From: Robertmurraya andreesenii
GTDB taxonomy: Bacteria; Bacillota; Bacilli; Bacillales; Cytobacillaceae
Reading direction: 5' to 3'
NCBI RefSeq assembly: GCF_030813005.1
Contig: NZ_JAUSTU010000015.1
Location: 1 to 64,000, forward strand
DNA length: 64,000 bases
Position 1 is the stretch's first letter; the number at the start of each line of letters is the position of its first letter. Shown piece by piece: positions 16,848 to 24,959 of the stretch. Below the pieces are notes generated by a model. The model did not search any database. It was not told the origin of the DNA and saw only the letters and a list, made by a program, of their open reading frames with translations. Made by a program: the position numbers and the translations under genes.

Positions 16848-18230
16848 CTAGTCTATTAAATCTAAGCTCTCTTGTTCTTGATCAACTTCTGGTACTGCTG
16901 CATTATCAAGGCCAAAATGCTCGCGAATTTTCTGTTGGATCTCAAGACGTAGTTCAGGGTTTTCCTTTAAAAATAGCTTGGCATTTTCACGACCCTGGCC
17001 GATACGTTCTCCGTTATAGGAGTACCAAGATCCACTCTTTTGAACGATCTCTAACTCAGAGCCGATATCAACGATTTCTCCTTCTTTGGAGATCCCTTCT
17101 CCATACATGATATCAACCTCTGCTACACGGAATGGTGGAGCAACCTTATTTTTTACGACCTTAATCTTCGTTTTGTTACCTACCATTTCATTGCCTTGCT
17201 TCAATGTTTCAGCACGGCGCACTTCTAGACGAATAGACGAATAGAATTTAAGCGCACGTCCTCCTGGAGTTGTCTCTGGCTTAGCCTATAGATTTACCAT
17301 TTCTATAGAGTGGACTATCTCTTCATCTCCATCACGGAGAGCCTTGCACTTCCAGTGGTAGCCTATCTTCCACCGTACCCTACTAAGTTCGTCAATAGAC
17401 GCTTTTCGGTAGTCTCTACACCTTCCCTCTTTTTTTAAAAAGAAGGCTTGGCACGGTATTACCCTTCAAAATGGCGGGCTTCACCGTTAGCAACTTCTCA
17501 GTCACACCCCTAGGCAATAGGGTTCACAAGGTTTTTGACTTGCTATCACTAGCAAGGGAAACCCAGAGTAAACTGCTTAATCTTTTCAATCACTTTTACA
17601 ATGTTAAGCAGCTAGATTTTGATTTCCAAACATAACTCCAACCTTCTCACGAATTTGGTTAATAAAGATTGCGATTGTCTTAGATTTGTTAATCGCTCCC
17701 GATAGCTTACGAAGGGCTTGCGACATAAGACGCGCTTGAAGCCCGACATGGGCATCTCCCATTTCCCCTTCAATCTCCGCCTTCGGAACAAGCGCAGCAA
17801 CAGAGTCAATGACTAGAATATCGACAGCGCCACTTCTGACTAATGCTTCTGCAATTTCTAATGCCTGCTCCCCTGTATCAGGCTGTGATAAAAGCAATTC
17901 ATCAATATTAACCCCGAGCTTAGATGCATAAACTGGGTCCAAGGCATGCTCTGCATCGATAAATGCAGCTTGTCCTCCTTCAGCTTGCACCTCTGCAATG
18001 GCATGCAGGGCAACGGTTGTTTTACCTGAGCTTTCAGGGCCATAGATTTCAATAATACGACCTCTAGGGTATCCACCGATACCAAGGGCCGCATCTAACG
18101 CTAACGAGCCGCTTGGTGATGTTGCGATTTGGCGATCTGTCTGCTCACCAAGCTTCATAATGGACCCTTTTCCAAATTGCTTCTCTATCTGTTTCAATGC
18201 CATCTCTAAGGCTGCTTGACGGTCACTCAT
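16848..18230 (-). CDS. recA: Recombinase RecA, split by a group I intron
   Basis: This is RecA, the strand-exchange and LexA coprotease protein. Exon 1 is 18230-17622 (203 codons, ending IREKVGVMFGN) and exon 2 is 17279-16848 (PETTPGGRALKFY to the stop). Joined they give 346 residues, against 348 in B. subtilis. Walker A GPESSGKT is at residues 64-71. The intron lies exactly between codons 203 and 204, inside the segment encoding DNA-binding loop L2. Read without splicing, the frame meets a stop five codons after the junction, so a conventional annotation would show two fragments. The start follows GAGGAGG, and a LexA box lies upstream. It is functional only if splicing works. Confidence 0.95.
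17280..17621 (-). ncRNA. Group I intron (342 nt, no ORF) in recA
   Basis: This is a self-splicing type intron. The internal guide CTCTGGGTTTCC (17568-17557, minus strand) pairs through GTTTCC with the last six exon-1 bases GGAAAT (ending in the expected U-G pair, P1) and through CTCTGG with the first six exon-2 bases CCAGAG (P10). The intron ends in the required G. P1 is extended by a perfect CTGCTTAA/TTAAGCAG stem, P2 is CTTGCTA-GTGA-TAGCAAG with a GNRA loop, and P4 pairs ACGGT with ACCGT. P7 elements are GTAGAGACTACC and AAGAGATAGTCC, P3 is AAGTT/AACTT, and P9 is a 7-bp hairpin. No homing endonuclease is encoded. Similar introns are known in recA of B. anthracis. Confidence 0.96.
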
Positions 18231-18314
18231 ACTGATTCCTCCTCAAAATTGCTTGTTTCAAAAAAAACCTATCTTAACTATAACCGTTTTGGATGACTTT
18301 GTCGAGAAAATAAT

Positions 18315-18328
18315 CGAACATCCATTCG
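18315..18328 (-). promoter_or_regulatory. LexA (DinR) operator of recA
   Basis: CGAATGGATGTTCG on the minus strand has the CGAAY-N4-GTTCG form of the Bacillus SOS box, about 85 bases before the recA start. From memory, the B. subtilis recA box also begins CGAAT and ends GTTCG. It implies damage-inducible recA transcription. Confidence 0.8.
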
Positions 18329-18435
18329 TTTATTTTGAACCGAATTTTCGACCGAAATTTGCAATCTCCCTAGATGAAGATCCTCATTTGCCCCGAATCT
18401 AAGTCCCAAAACAGGATTTTCACACATTGTCTGAA

Positions 18436-18470
18436 ATTAAAAATCACAGAATACTAATTCGTATCCTGTG
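18436..18470 (-). terminator. Terminator at the end of cinA
   Basis: CACAGGAT and ATTCTGTG pair across a 10-base loop, followed by TTTTTAATTT on the minus strand. The cinA stop codon is inside the loop, so cinA and recA are at least partly separate units. Confidence 0.65.
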
Positions 18471-19707
18471 ACTCCTCTAACCGATTGATTAACAAATAAC
18501 AGCCATGCTTTACGCTTCGATTGCGGATCCCTTCCCTTGTTCCTGCAAGCTGAAGCTGTTCTACAAGGGTCGGCTGTTCCTTCATCGACACCCCGATAAA
18601 GACCATTCCGACCGGCTTCCCCTCCTGTTCAGTTGGCCCTGCAACACCAGTGAAGCTAATTCCAATATCTGCCTGCATAAGCTCTCTTACATTCTCGGCA
18701 AGCTCACTAGCACACTCAGCACTAACAACGCCCATATGATCGATGGTTTCCTTTTTCACTTTAAGAACACGATTCTTCACCTCGGTGGCATAGCAGACGA
18801 CTCCACCTTTAAAAACATCACCAGCCCCGGAAATCGAAGTGATTTCCTGCTGGAATAGGCCACCTGTCAAACTTTCCGCACAGGCAATCGTGAGATTGCG
18901 TTTCCGTAGCAGCTTAAATAGCTCGTTCATTAAAGAGGTGGAATTATATCCGTAAAAGTATTGCCCTACCCGGGAAAGAATTTTCTTTTCCGTCTCTTCG
19001 ATAAGCTGGTTGGCAAGCTCCTCCGTTTTTTCCTTGGCCGTCAGTCTTAGAGTGACCTCCCCATCTGCTGCAAGTGGAGCGATCGTCGGGTTCGCTTGAG
19101 CATCAATTAAATCTTCAATCTCCGTCTCAAGCAGGGATTCACCAATTCCAAAAAAACGTAGAACACGAGATACGATTTTATCATTTGTGTGGAGAAGCTC
19201 CAAAATCGCTTTCTCTCCGTAGGAAAGATACATGGGCTCCATTTCCTTCGGTGGTCCTGGCAACAGCATATAGCTTCTCCCTTGAACCTGCAGGAACATT
19301 CCTGGAGCCATTCCATGATCATTTGGGAGAACGGTAGAATCTTCAAGAATGAATGCCTGTTTGCGATTGTTTTCCGTCATCTTTCGTTTTACTTTTTTAA
19401 AAAAGCTTTCAATAGAGCGAAGCGCTTCTTCATCATAAACTAACCCTTTCCCAAGATGAGAAGCAATGGTCTCCTTTGTTAAATCGTCCTTTGTCGGCCC
19501 TAATCCGCCAGTAAAAATAATCAGGTCCGCACGACTCTCTGCTATCTCAATGGCTTTTGTTAATCTCTCTGAATTGTCCCCTGCAACCGTATGATAAAAC
19601 ACATTCACGCCGATGTTTGCAAGGTGCTTGGAAAGAAACTGTGCATTCGTGTTCACTATTTGCCCGAGCAAAAGCTCTGAACCTACTGCAATTATCTCTG
19701 CATTCAT
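18454..19707 (-). CDS. cinA: CinA, competence/damage-inducible protein
   Basis: This 417-residue two-domain protein has an N-terminal MoaB/MogA-like domain (IIAVGSELLLGQIVNTNAQF at 5-24; FTGGLGPTKDDLTKE) and a C-terminal CinA/PncC domain (TIACAESLTGGLFQQEITSISGAG; GVVSAECASELAENV; GVAGPTEQEGKPVGMVFIG). Family members act as NMN deamidase and/or ADP-ribose pyrophosphatase; in competent Gram-positives CinA associates with RecA. The gene lies directly upstream of recA, the conserved arrangement. The start follows AAGGGGT. Confidence 0.94.
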   Translation of the reverse strand: MNAEIIAVGSELLLGQIVNTNAQFLSKHLANIGVNVFYHTVAGDNSERLTKAIEIAESRADLIIFTGGLGPTKDDLTKETIASHLGKGLVYDEEALRSIESFFKKVKRKMTENNRKQAFILEDSTVLPNDHGMAPGMFLQVQGRSYMLLPGPPKEMEPMYLSYGEKAILELLHTNDKIVSRVLRFFGIGESLLETEIEDLIDAQANPTIAPLAADGEVTLRLTAKEKTEELANQLIEETEKKILSRVGQYFYGYNSTSLMNELFKLLRKRNLTIACAESLTGGLFQQEITSISGAGDVFKGGVVCYATEVKNRVLKVKKETIDHMGVVSAECASELAENVRELMQADIGISFTGVAGPTEQEGKPVGMVFIGVSMKEQPTLVEQLQLAGTREGIRNRSVKHGCYLLINRLEESQDTN

Positions 19708-19732
19708 CTAAAAACCCCTTGTCATGCCCATT

Positions 19733-20311
19733 CTATTTCGAATTCACAAACACATGTTTGTTCTTAACAAAATAATCCCATCCAGACCAAATCGTAAAGA
19801 AGGTTGCAACCCAAAGCGCGATGGTCGCAAATGGAAAGGATGCCAATTCAAAGATGGTATTATGTAACAGCAGCGCAGAAATAGCAACGATCTGTGTCCA
19901 CGTCTTGATTTTTCCTAGCATATTAGCTGCGACAATCTCACCTTCACCAGCAAGTATGGCTCTAAGTCCCGTAACAGCAAACTCCCGACTAATAATGATG
20001 ATCACTAGCCATGATGCAGCCATCCCTAGCTCTACAAGGACAATTAAAGCAGCTGACACCAACAGCTTATCTGCTAAAGGATCTAAGAATTTTCCTAGGT
20101 TTGTAACTAAATTGTATTTACGAGCATAATGCCCATCAATCCAATCGGTTGTGGATGCCAGGATAAAAATTAACGCACCGACAAAATGGGTAACCGGGAG
20201 AACTGCTCCAAGCAGCTTCATTTCCCCCCAGGAAAATGGATACAGCATCACAATGAGAAAAATAGGAATTAATAGGATTCTTGAAACGGTAATTTTATTT
20301 GGCAAATTCAT
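19733..20311 (-). CDS. pgsA: CDP-diacylglycerol-glycerol-3-phosphate 3-phosphatidyltransferase
   Basis: This 192-residue integral membrane enzyme makes phosphatidylglycerophosphate, the committed step to phosphatidylglycerol and cardiolipin. The CDP-alcohol phosphatidyltransferase signature is complete: DWIDGHYAR, then G, then LDPLADK, giving D-G-x2-A-R-x8-G-x3-D-x3-D. Four to six hydrophobic segments are visible. It is essential in B. subtilis. It lies between rodZ and cinA as in related genomes and starts behind GGAGGG. Confidence 0.95.
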   Translation of the reverse strand: MNLPNKITVSRILLIPIFLIVMLYPFSWGEMKLLGAVLPVTHFVGALIFILASTTDWIDGHYARKYNLVTNLGKFLDPLADKLLVSAALIVLVELGMAASWLVIIIISREFAVTGLRAILAGEGEIVAANMLGKIKTWTQIVAISALLLHNTIFELASFPFATIALWVATFFTIWSGWDYFVKNKHVFVNSK

Positions 20312-20393
20312 TATTTACCCTCCAACTATTCTAGGTTGAACATGTATTGACTAATCTCCAACAGCCACAATGTAAAAGAAGAGAACCTAATCG

Positions 20394-20429
20394 TAAAGAG
20401 AAAAATAGTCACCAAATCGATGACTATTT
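20394..20429 (-). terminator. Terminator of rodZ unit
   Basis: AAATAGTCA and TGACTATTT form a perfect nine-pair stem with a 9-base loop and a TTCTCTTT tail on the minus strand, between rodZ and pgsA. Confidence 0.75.
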
Positions 20430-20486
20430 AATCAATTCCATAACCCTAATTTTTAGCACGGCAAATTTGGAAATAATGAAATTGAT

Positions 20487-21401
20487 TTATTGAGATGCTT
20501 TAGTGAAACGAATGGTAATATTCTGGGTAACTTTTTCACCAGGTGGAATCGCATACTCTAGCTTTTGATCATTCACATAGATTTCTGTGTCAGTTGCTTT
20601 ACCGATCTTAATTTCGGCTTCTGTTTCATTTGTTAAATCCTGGGTATTACTATCGGTTTCGCCTTGCTTTAACATTCCTTGGAAAAGGGACGATCCTTTG
20701 CCATCTTTAATATTAACCCAAGTTTCGCCAGTCGAAACCACCTTGAGAACAAATTTATCTGTATTTTTTAGCTCATAAACCGTATTTTTTCCTTTTGTTT
20801 CAATCACTGAGATCTCCTGCTGTACCGTTGATTCTTCCTCCGTGTCAGTAGAATCGTTCGGGTCCGTTACATCCGTATCTTCTGGATCCGTCGTTGGTTC
20901 CTCTACTGGTTCATTCTTCTTGACATCTTCTCGAGATAAATTCTCGGACTGCTCATAGGATGTTCCCTCTTTATTGTTATTGATCGGTTCATTCCCATTA
21001 TCATCCGCATACTTTGACCAAAAATACCAAATCACAGCGAGGGCGCCAATAATAAAGGCGATCACCAAAATTTTCGGAAGAATATCAAAAAACCTAGAGC
21101 TATTCCCAGAAAATTTCTTTCTTGATTGAACCCTTGAGAGCTTCTCAGGCAGATCCTCATTAAAAGTAGATGGAATTTCCGCTTTAAATTCTTCAAAAAG
21201 TTCTTCTGGATTTAACTCCAAAGCTTCAGCATATTGTTTGATAAAGGCTCGTACATAAAAAGGCCCCGGCATCATGCTGTAATTTCCTTCTTCAATCCCC
21301 AGCAAATATCTTTTTTGTATTTTCGTCACTTCTTGCAAATCGTCTAGACTCATTCCCTTTTCGAGGCGAGTCTCTTTCAATCGATTTCCTAATTCCGTCA
21401 A
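20487..21401 (-). CDS. rodZ: RodZ-like cytoskeletal/cell-shape protein (YmfM)
   Basis: This 304-residue protein has an N-terminal HTH_25 domain (ELGNRLKETRLEKGMSLDDL, residues 3-22), which in RodZ binds MreB. A basic stretch (about 90-102) precedes one transmembrane segment (about 110-127), then comes an acidic, Glu/Asp/Thr-rich linker and a C-terminal DUF4115-type beta domain ending in IRFTKASQ. It links MreB filaments to the elongation machinery and fits functionally with mreBH elsewhere in the window. The start is TTG behind GGAAGGTG. Confidence 0.92.
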   Translation of the reverse strand: MTELGNRLKETRLEKGMSLDDLQEVTKIQKRYLLGIEEGNYSMMPGPFYVRAFIKQYAEALELNPEELFEEFKAEIPSTFNEDLPEKLSRVQSRKKFSGNSSRFFDILPKILVIAFIIGALAVIWYFWSKYADDNGNEPINNNKEGTSYEQSENLSREDVKKNEPVEEPTTDPEDTDVTDPNDSTDTEEESTVQQEISVIETKGKNTVYELKNTDKFVLKVVSTGETWVNIKDGKGSSLFQGMLKQGETDSNTQDLTNETEAEIKIGKATDTEIYVNDQKLEYAIPPGEKVTQNITIRFTKASQ

Positions 21402-21415
21402 CTTGTAACACCTTC

Positions 21416-22207
21416 CTAAAAATCAAATCCTCCAAAATCAGAATTCGAAAACATATTGTTTCTTTCAATGATTTCATAAGTTATTTCTTGTTCAGGATGA
21501 TCTCTTAATTCGATAATATAATCGAAATCATCCATCGTATATTCGGTATTTTGAATAAAAATATCTGGATGCTCAACAACCTTCACTACAGGCATGCGCA
21601 TGATTTCACGGACAAGCTGCCAATGGGCCTCATTCGCTCTTTGCGTGGAGACAACACCGTCAATAATAAAAATATTATTATCGCTATACTCATCCTCTAT
21701 TAATTTATTTCGTATCGTCTGTTTTAAAAGGGTTGAGGAGACAAACAACCATCTCTTGTTTGCAGAAACACTGGCGGCGACGATGGACTCCGTTTTTCCG
21801 ACTCGCGGCATTCCTCTTATTCCAACAAGCTTATGTCCTTCCTTCTTAAATAATTCTGCCATAAAATCTACCAATAATCCAAGCTCATCGCGAACGAATC
21901 TAAAAGTTTTCTTATCGTCTGCATCCCTTTGTATGTAACGACCATGTCGTACAGCCAAACGATCCCTTAGCTTTGGTTCACGAAGCTTGATTACTTTAAT
22001 TGTATCCATTGTATGTAAAATAGACTCAAGCCTAACAATCTGCTCGAAAGTTTCGGCAAGGATCAATAAGCCACGGCGCCCCTCATCAACCCCATTAATC
22101 GTGATAATGTTGATCGATAACATCCCCAATAAGGATGATATATCACCAAGTAAACCAGGGCGGTTCTTTTGGATCTCATATTCTAGGTACCATTCTTTTC
22201 TAACCAC
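21416..22207 (-). CDS. ymfK: DUF3388 protein (YmfK)
   Basis: This 263-residue conserved Bacillaceae protein is of unknown function. The N-terminal 75 residues look like an ACT-type regulatory domain (YEIQKNRPGLLGDISSLLGM, NIITINGVDEGRRGLLI). The second half contains a P-loop-like segment GIRGMPRVGKTES and a possible Walker B stretch (NIFIIDGVV), suggesting nucleotide binding. The start is GTG behind TTAGGAGGA. It lies 14 bp upstream of rodZ, so the two are probably cotranscribed. Family membership is clear; the role is not known. Confidence 0.88.
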   Translation of the reverse strand: MVRKEWYLEYEIQKNRPGLLGDISSLLGMLSINIITINGVDEGRRGLLILAETFEQIVRLESILHTMDTIKVIKLREPKLRDRLAVRHGRYIQRDADDKKTFRFVRDELGLLVDFMAELFKKEGHKLVGIRGMPRVGKTESIVAASVSANKRWLFVSSTLLKQTIRNKLIEDEYSDNNIFIIDGVVSTQRANEAHWQLVREIMRMPVVKVVEHPDIFIQNTEYTMDDFDYIIELRDHPEQEITYEIIERNNMFSNSDFGGFDF

Positions 22208-22491
22208 TCTAATTCCTCCTAAAAAGTAAGTGAGGATGTCTGATCAAAGGTGAACATTTGTAAATATATTGGGAGTAAGGTGAACTCAAAAGACATTTGT
22301 CTAGCCAATTTCACCAATTTAAGTTAAATGATCCTAGATTCTATAATAAAGGATTTGTATAGAATATGAAAGAAAAAACAAGCATAATCATATCCTCAAA
22401 TAAGTTAGACGCAAAACATGCTCATATTGTTTCGAAAAAGCGATTGGAATAGTTGTTCAAGAAAACTCACGGTTTGAGAATAGAGCCTTCG
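22208..22491. other. Gene-free leader of ymfK
   Basis: This AT-rich gap of about 280 bp has no credible ORF on either strand and no clear structured RNA. It presumably holds the promoter of ymfK-rodZ; I could not choose one confidently. Confidence 0.4.
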
Positions 22492-22536
22492 AAAACTAGA
22501 AAAAGAGAGGCATACCGCCCCTCTTTTTCTAGTTTT
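22492..22536 (-). terminator. Strong terminator of ymfJ
   Basis: A perfect 16-bp stem (22492-22507 with 22521-22536) with a 13-base loop ends four bases after the ymfJ stop. Both ends are A/T-rich, so it could work in both directions. Confidence 0.85.
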
Positions 22537-22539
22537 TAT

Positions 22540-22800
22540 CTATGAATTACTACCATTGTTCTGTACTAATTTTACCATCACATTAGCAATCGCACGCTGC
22601 TCTTCTTCACTTGCAACAGACCATAGATCAGCCAATATTCTTTCTTGTTCATTCTTCGGATCTACCTGTTTTGCTAGATAATCTCCAACCTGGAAGGCGA
22701 CATCAGAAATCACCTGCTGGTTCATTCCTTCAGTTTTCGCTTGGTTTAAGCGATCACCTAAAAAGTCCTTCCACTGATTCCAGTTTTCAAGTACAGACAT
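22540..22800 (-). CDS. ymfJ: DUF3243 protein (YmfJ)
   Basis: This 86-residue, entirely helical soluble protein matches the DUF3243 pattern (WNQWKDFLGDRLNQAK; VGDYLAKQVDPKNEQER; LWSVASEEEQRAIANVMVKLV). No catalytic motif is visible and the function is unknown. It starts behind AAGGAGG, 92 bp after ymfI, and is followed at once by a strong terminator, so it closes the ymfI-ymfJ unit. Confidence 0.9.
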   Translation of the reverse strand: MSVLENWNQWKDFLGDRLNQAKTEGMNQQVISDVAFQVGDYLAKQVDPKNEQERILADLWSVASEEEQRAIANVMVKLVQNNGSNS

Positions 22801-22892
22801 GTAATAACCTCCTTAATTGTATTACAAGGTTATTTTGCTTACATCAGAACGAAAATATACACATTTTTTCATTTGTATGTAGTAGCTTTTAC

Positions 22893-23615
22893 TTACGTAT
22901 ACCATCCTCCATTTACAGGTATAATTTGTCCTGTAATGTAGGCTGCTTTTTCAGAAACCAGGAAGGACACCACATCAGCAATATTTTCTGGAGAACCTAA
23001 ATGCCCCATAGGAATTTCTTCATTCAAGCTCGCAATGTCCTCTTCATTAAAAACGGTCATCATCGGTGTTCTAATGGCTCCTGGTGCCACCCCATTAACC
23101 CGAATTCCGTCCAGTGCGACCTCCTTGCTGAGCGCTTTAACAAAAGATAGCTGTGCACCCTTGACCGTGGAATAAGCTACTTCACACGCAGCACCGGTCT
23201 GTCCCCAAATAGAAGAGATCACAATGATATTACCGGCCCTCTTCTGCAGAAGCTTCGGCAGAAGTTCTTTTGTTATCAGCATGGGGCTGGTTACATGTGT
23301 CGTGACCAGTTCCTCCGCTTGCTCCCTTTCCAAATCCACAAGCAAACCATAGCGACTCATTCCGCTATTATGGATGATCGCATCAATGGAAAAAATATTT
23401 TCAACCAACCGTCTATATCCATCTGGAGACGACAAATCAGCTTGAATGGGGATATATTCGCCATCATAGCTGGAAAGCTCCTCCATCAGTTTTTTTATCG
23501 AATCCTTATTTTGAAAATAATGCAAATAGAGGGAGTAGCCTTCCCTAGCTAATTGTAGACAAATGGCCCGACCAATTCCCCCGCTTGCCCCGGTAACAAG
23601 AGCGTATTTTTTCAT
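22893..23615 (-). CDS. ymfI: SDR-family oxidoreductase YmfI
   Basis: This 240-residue FabG-like short-chain dehydrogenase has the cofactor motif TGASGGIGRAI (8-18), HNSG, and the catalytic YSTVKGA (Tyr and Lys) preceded by Ser in VISSIWGQTG. From the literature, B. subtilis YmfI completes the 5-aminopentanol modification of elongation factor P; 3-oxoacyl reductase activity is the alternative. It is separated from ymfH by a hairpin terminator and starts behind GGAGAG. Confidence 0.9.
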   Translation of the reverse strand: MKKYALVTGASGGIGRAICLQLAREGYSLYLHYFQNKDSIKKLMEELSSYDGEYIPIQADLSSPDGYRRLVENIFSIDAIIHNSGMSRYGLLVDLEREQAEELVTTHVTSPMLITKELLPKLLQKRAGNIIVISSIWGQTGAACEVAYSTVKGAQLSFVKALSKEVALDGIRVNGVAPGAIRTPMMTVFNEEDIASLNEEIPMGHLGSPENIADVVSFLVSEKAAYITGQIIPVNGGWYT

Positions 23616-23648
23616 CTCTCCATTCTCCTTCTATCTATTTTCTCACGG

Positions 23649-23675
23649 AAAAAAGCGTCATTAAGACGCTTTTTT
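23649..23675 (-). terminator. Terminator at the end of ymfH
   Basis: AAAAAAGCGTC-TTAAT-GACGCTTTTTT on the minus strand. The ymfH stop codon TAA lies in the loop, so it is probably partial when ymfH is being translated. Confidence 0.8.
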
Positions 23676-24959
23676 CTTCTTTGGCAGTACCTGGCAAACT
23701 GAAAAACGCTCCTCTGAAATGAATTCCTTTGCAACCTGGTTGACATCCTCTAATGTTATTTGCTCAAGCGTAGGAACGACATCAAATAGGTTCATCTCAT
23801 TAAAGGCATAGCGTGTAAATTGGTTGGCAATAAACTCAGGAGAGTTGACAGCACGGAGAAAGCTACCTATTTTTTTCTTTTTCGTCCGTTCAAGCTCTTC
23901 CTTTGTAAGCCCCTTTTCCTTTGCTGCAAAAAGCATCCCCTTCAACAGTTCCACTAATTTTTCAGGATCCCGTGTGTCGCCGCCAATCATCGCAAAGCCA
24001 AAGCCCTGCTCCTGAGTGTATTCATAGGAAAAGGAATCATCAATCAAGCCAAGCTCATATAATTTATCATAATTGGCTGAGCTTTTCCCAAAAAGCATAT
24101 CTAACAGCATATTGGTTGTTAATTCGTTCTTAAGCATTTCAGTCCCACTTTGCTGATCGTAGAGTGCCTTTATCCCAATGAGGCATTTCGGAGTTTGGAC
24201 ATTCATCTCAAGCACCTTCTTCGCCTCATTCGCTTCCCTTATCTCGGGCTCGAACTTCCGTTTAATCTCAGGCTGAGCCTTGAACGGTTTCTTTGCTTGG
24301 TTGTCTTTTATTTGCTTCATGATTTTGTCCGGCTCCACAGGCCCGACCACAAAAAGAAGCATGTTGCTCGGATGGTAAAAGGTATGATAGCATTCATACA
24401 GCATATCTTTTGTAATATGCGATATCGACTCGATCGTTCCCGCAATATCAATTTTAACCGGATGATTTTGATAGAGATTTTCGATTAGCCCAAAATAAAG
24501 TCGCCAATCAGGATTATCATCATACATCGTAATTTCTTGGCCAATGATCCCCTTTTCCTTCTCTACTGTCTTTTCTGTGAAATAGGGCTCCTGGACAAAA
24601 TCCATCAACGTCTCCAAATTCAATTCCACATCTGAGGTACTTGAAAAAAGGTAGGCCGTCCTTGTAAAAGAAGTAAAGGCATTAGCGGAAGCACCCTGAC
24701 GGCTAAACTGTTGAAACACATCGCCGTCCTCCTTTTCAAAAAGCTTATGCTCTAGAAAATGGGCAATTCCATCTGGTACCTTGACAAATTCATCCTTGCC
24801 TAATGGTATAAATTGATTATCAACAGAGCCATACTTCGTTGTGAAGGTTGCATAAGTCTTATTAAAGCCTTTCTTAGGAAGAATATATACCTCAAGCCCG
24901 TTGGATAATTTCTCGTGATATAGGTCCTCTTGCAATTGATCAAAAGTGATTTTCTCCAT
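23661..24959 (-). CDS. ymfH: M16-family zinc peptidase YmfH
   Basis: This 432-residue M16B peptidase has an intact inverted zinc motif HFLEH in IAHFLEHKLFEKEDGD (about residues 65-80) and a downstream Glu in EKEKGIIGQEITMYDD. M16B enzymes commonly act as dimers of an active and an inactive subunit, and the gene just upstream (ymfF) lacks the zinc motif. The ymfF stop and ymfH start overlap as TAATG, indicating coupled, roughly equal synthesis. The peptide substrate is not known. Albicidin/subtilosin-type AlbEF pairs show a similar arrangement. Confidence 0.92.
   Translation of the reverse strand: MEKITFDQLQEDLYHEKLSNGLEVYILPKKGFNKTYATFTTKYGSVDNQFIPLGKDEFVKVPDGIAHFLEHKLFEKEDGDVFQQFSRQGASANAFTSFTRTAYLFSSTSDVELNLETLMDFVQEPYFTEKTVEKEKGIIGQEITMYDDNPDWRLYFGLIENLYQNHPVKIDIAGTIESISHITKDMLYECYHTFYHPSNMLLFVVGPVEPDKIMKQIKDNQAKKPFKAQPEIKRKFEPEIREANEAKKVLEMNVQTPKCLIGIKALYDQQSGTEMLKNELTTNMLLDMLFGKSSANYDKLYELGLIDDSFSYEYTQEQGFGFAMIGGDTRDPEKLVELLKGMLFAAKEKGLTKEELERTKKKKIGSFLRAVNSPEFIANQFTRYAFNEMNLFDVVPTLEQITLEDVNQVAKEFISEERFSVCQVLPKKKKAS

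Noticed and set aside
16848..17222. Separate gene or pseudogene fragment of recA
   Set aside because: It is exon 2 of recA; the frame continues to 17279 and joins exon 1 perfectly once the group I intron is removed.
17280..17621. Intron-encoded homing endonuclease
   Set aside because: No open frame of useful length is present in the 342 nt on either strand.
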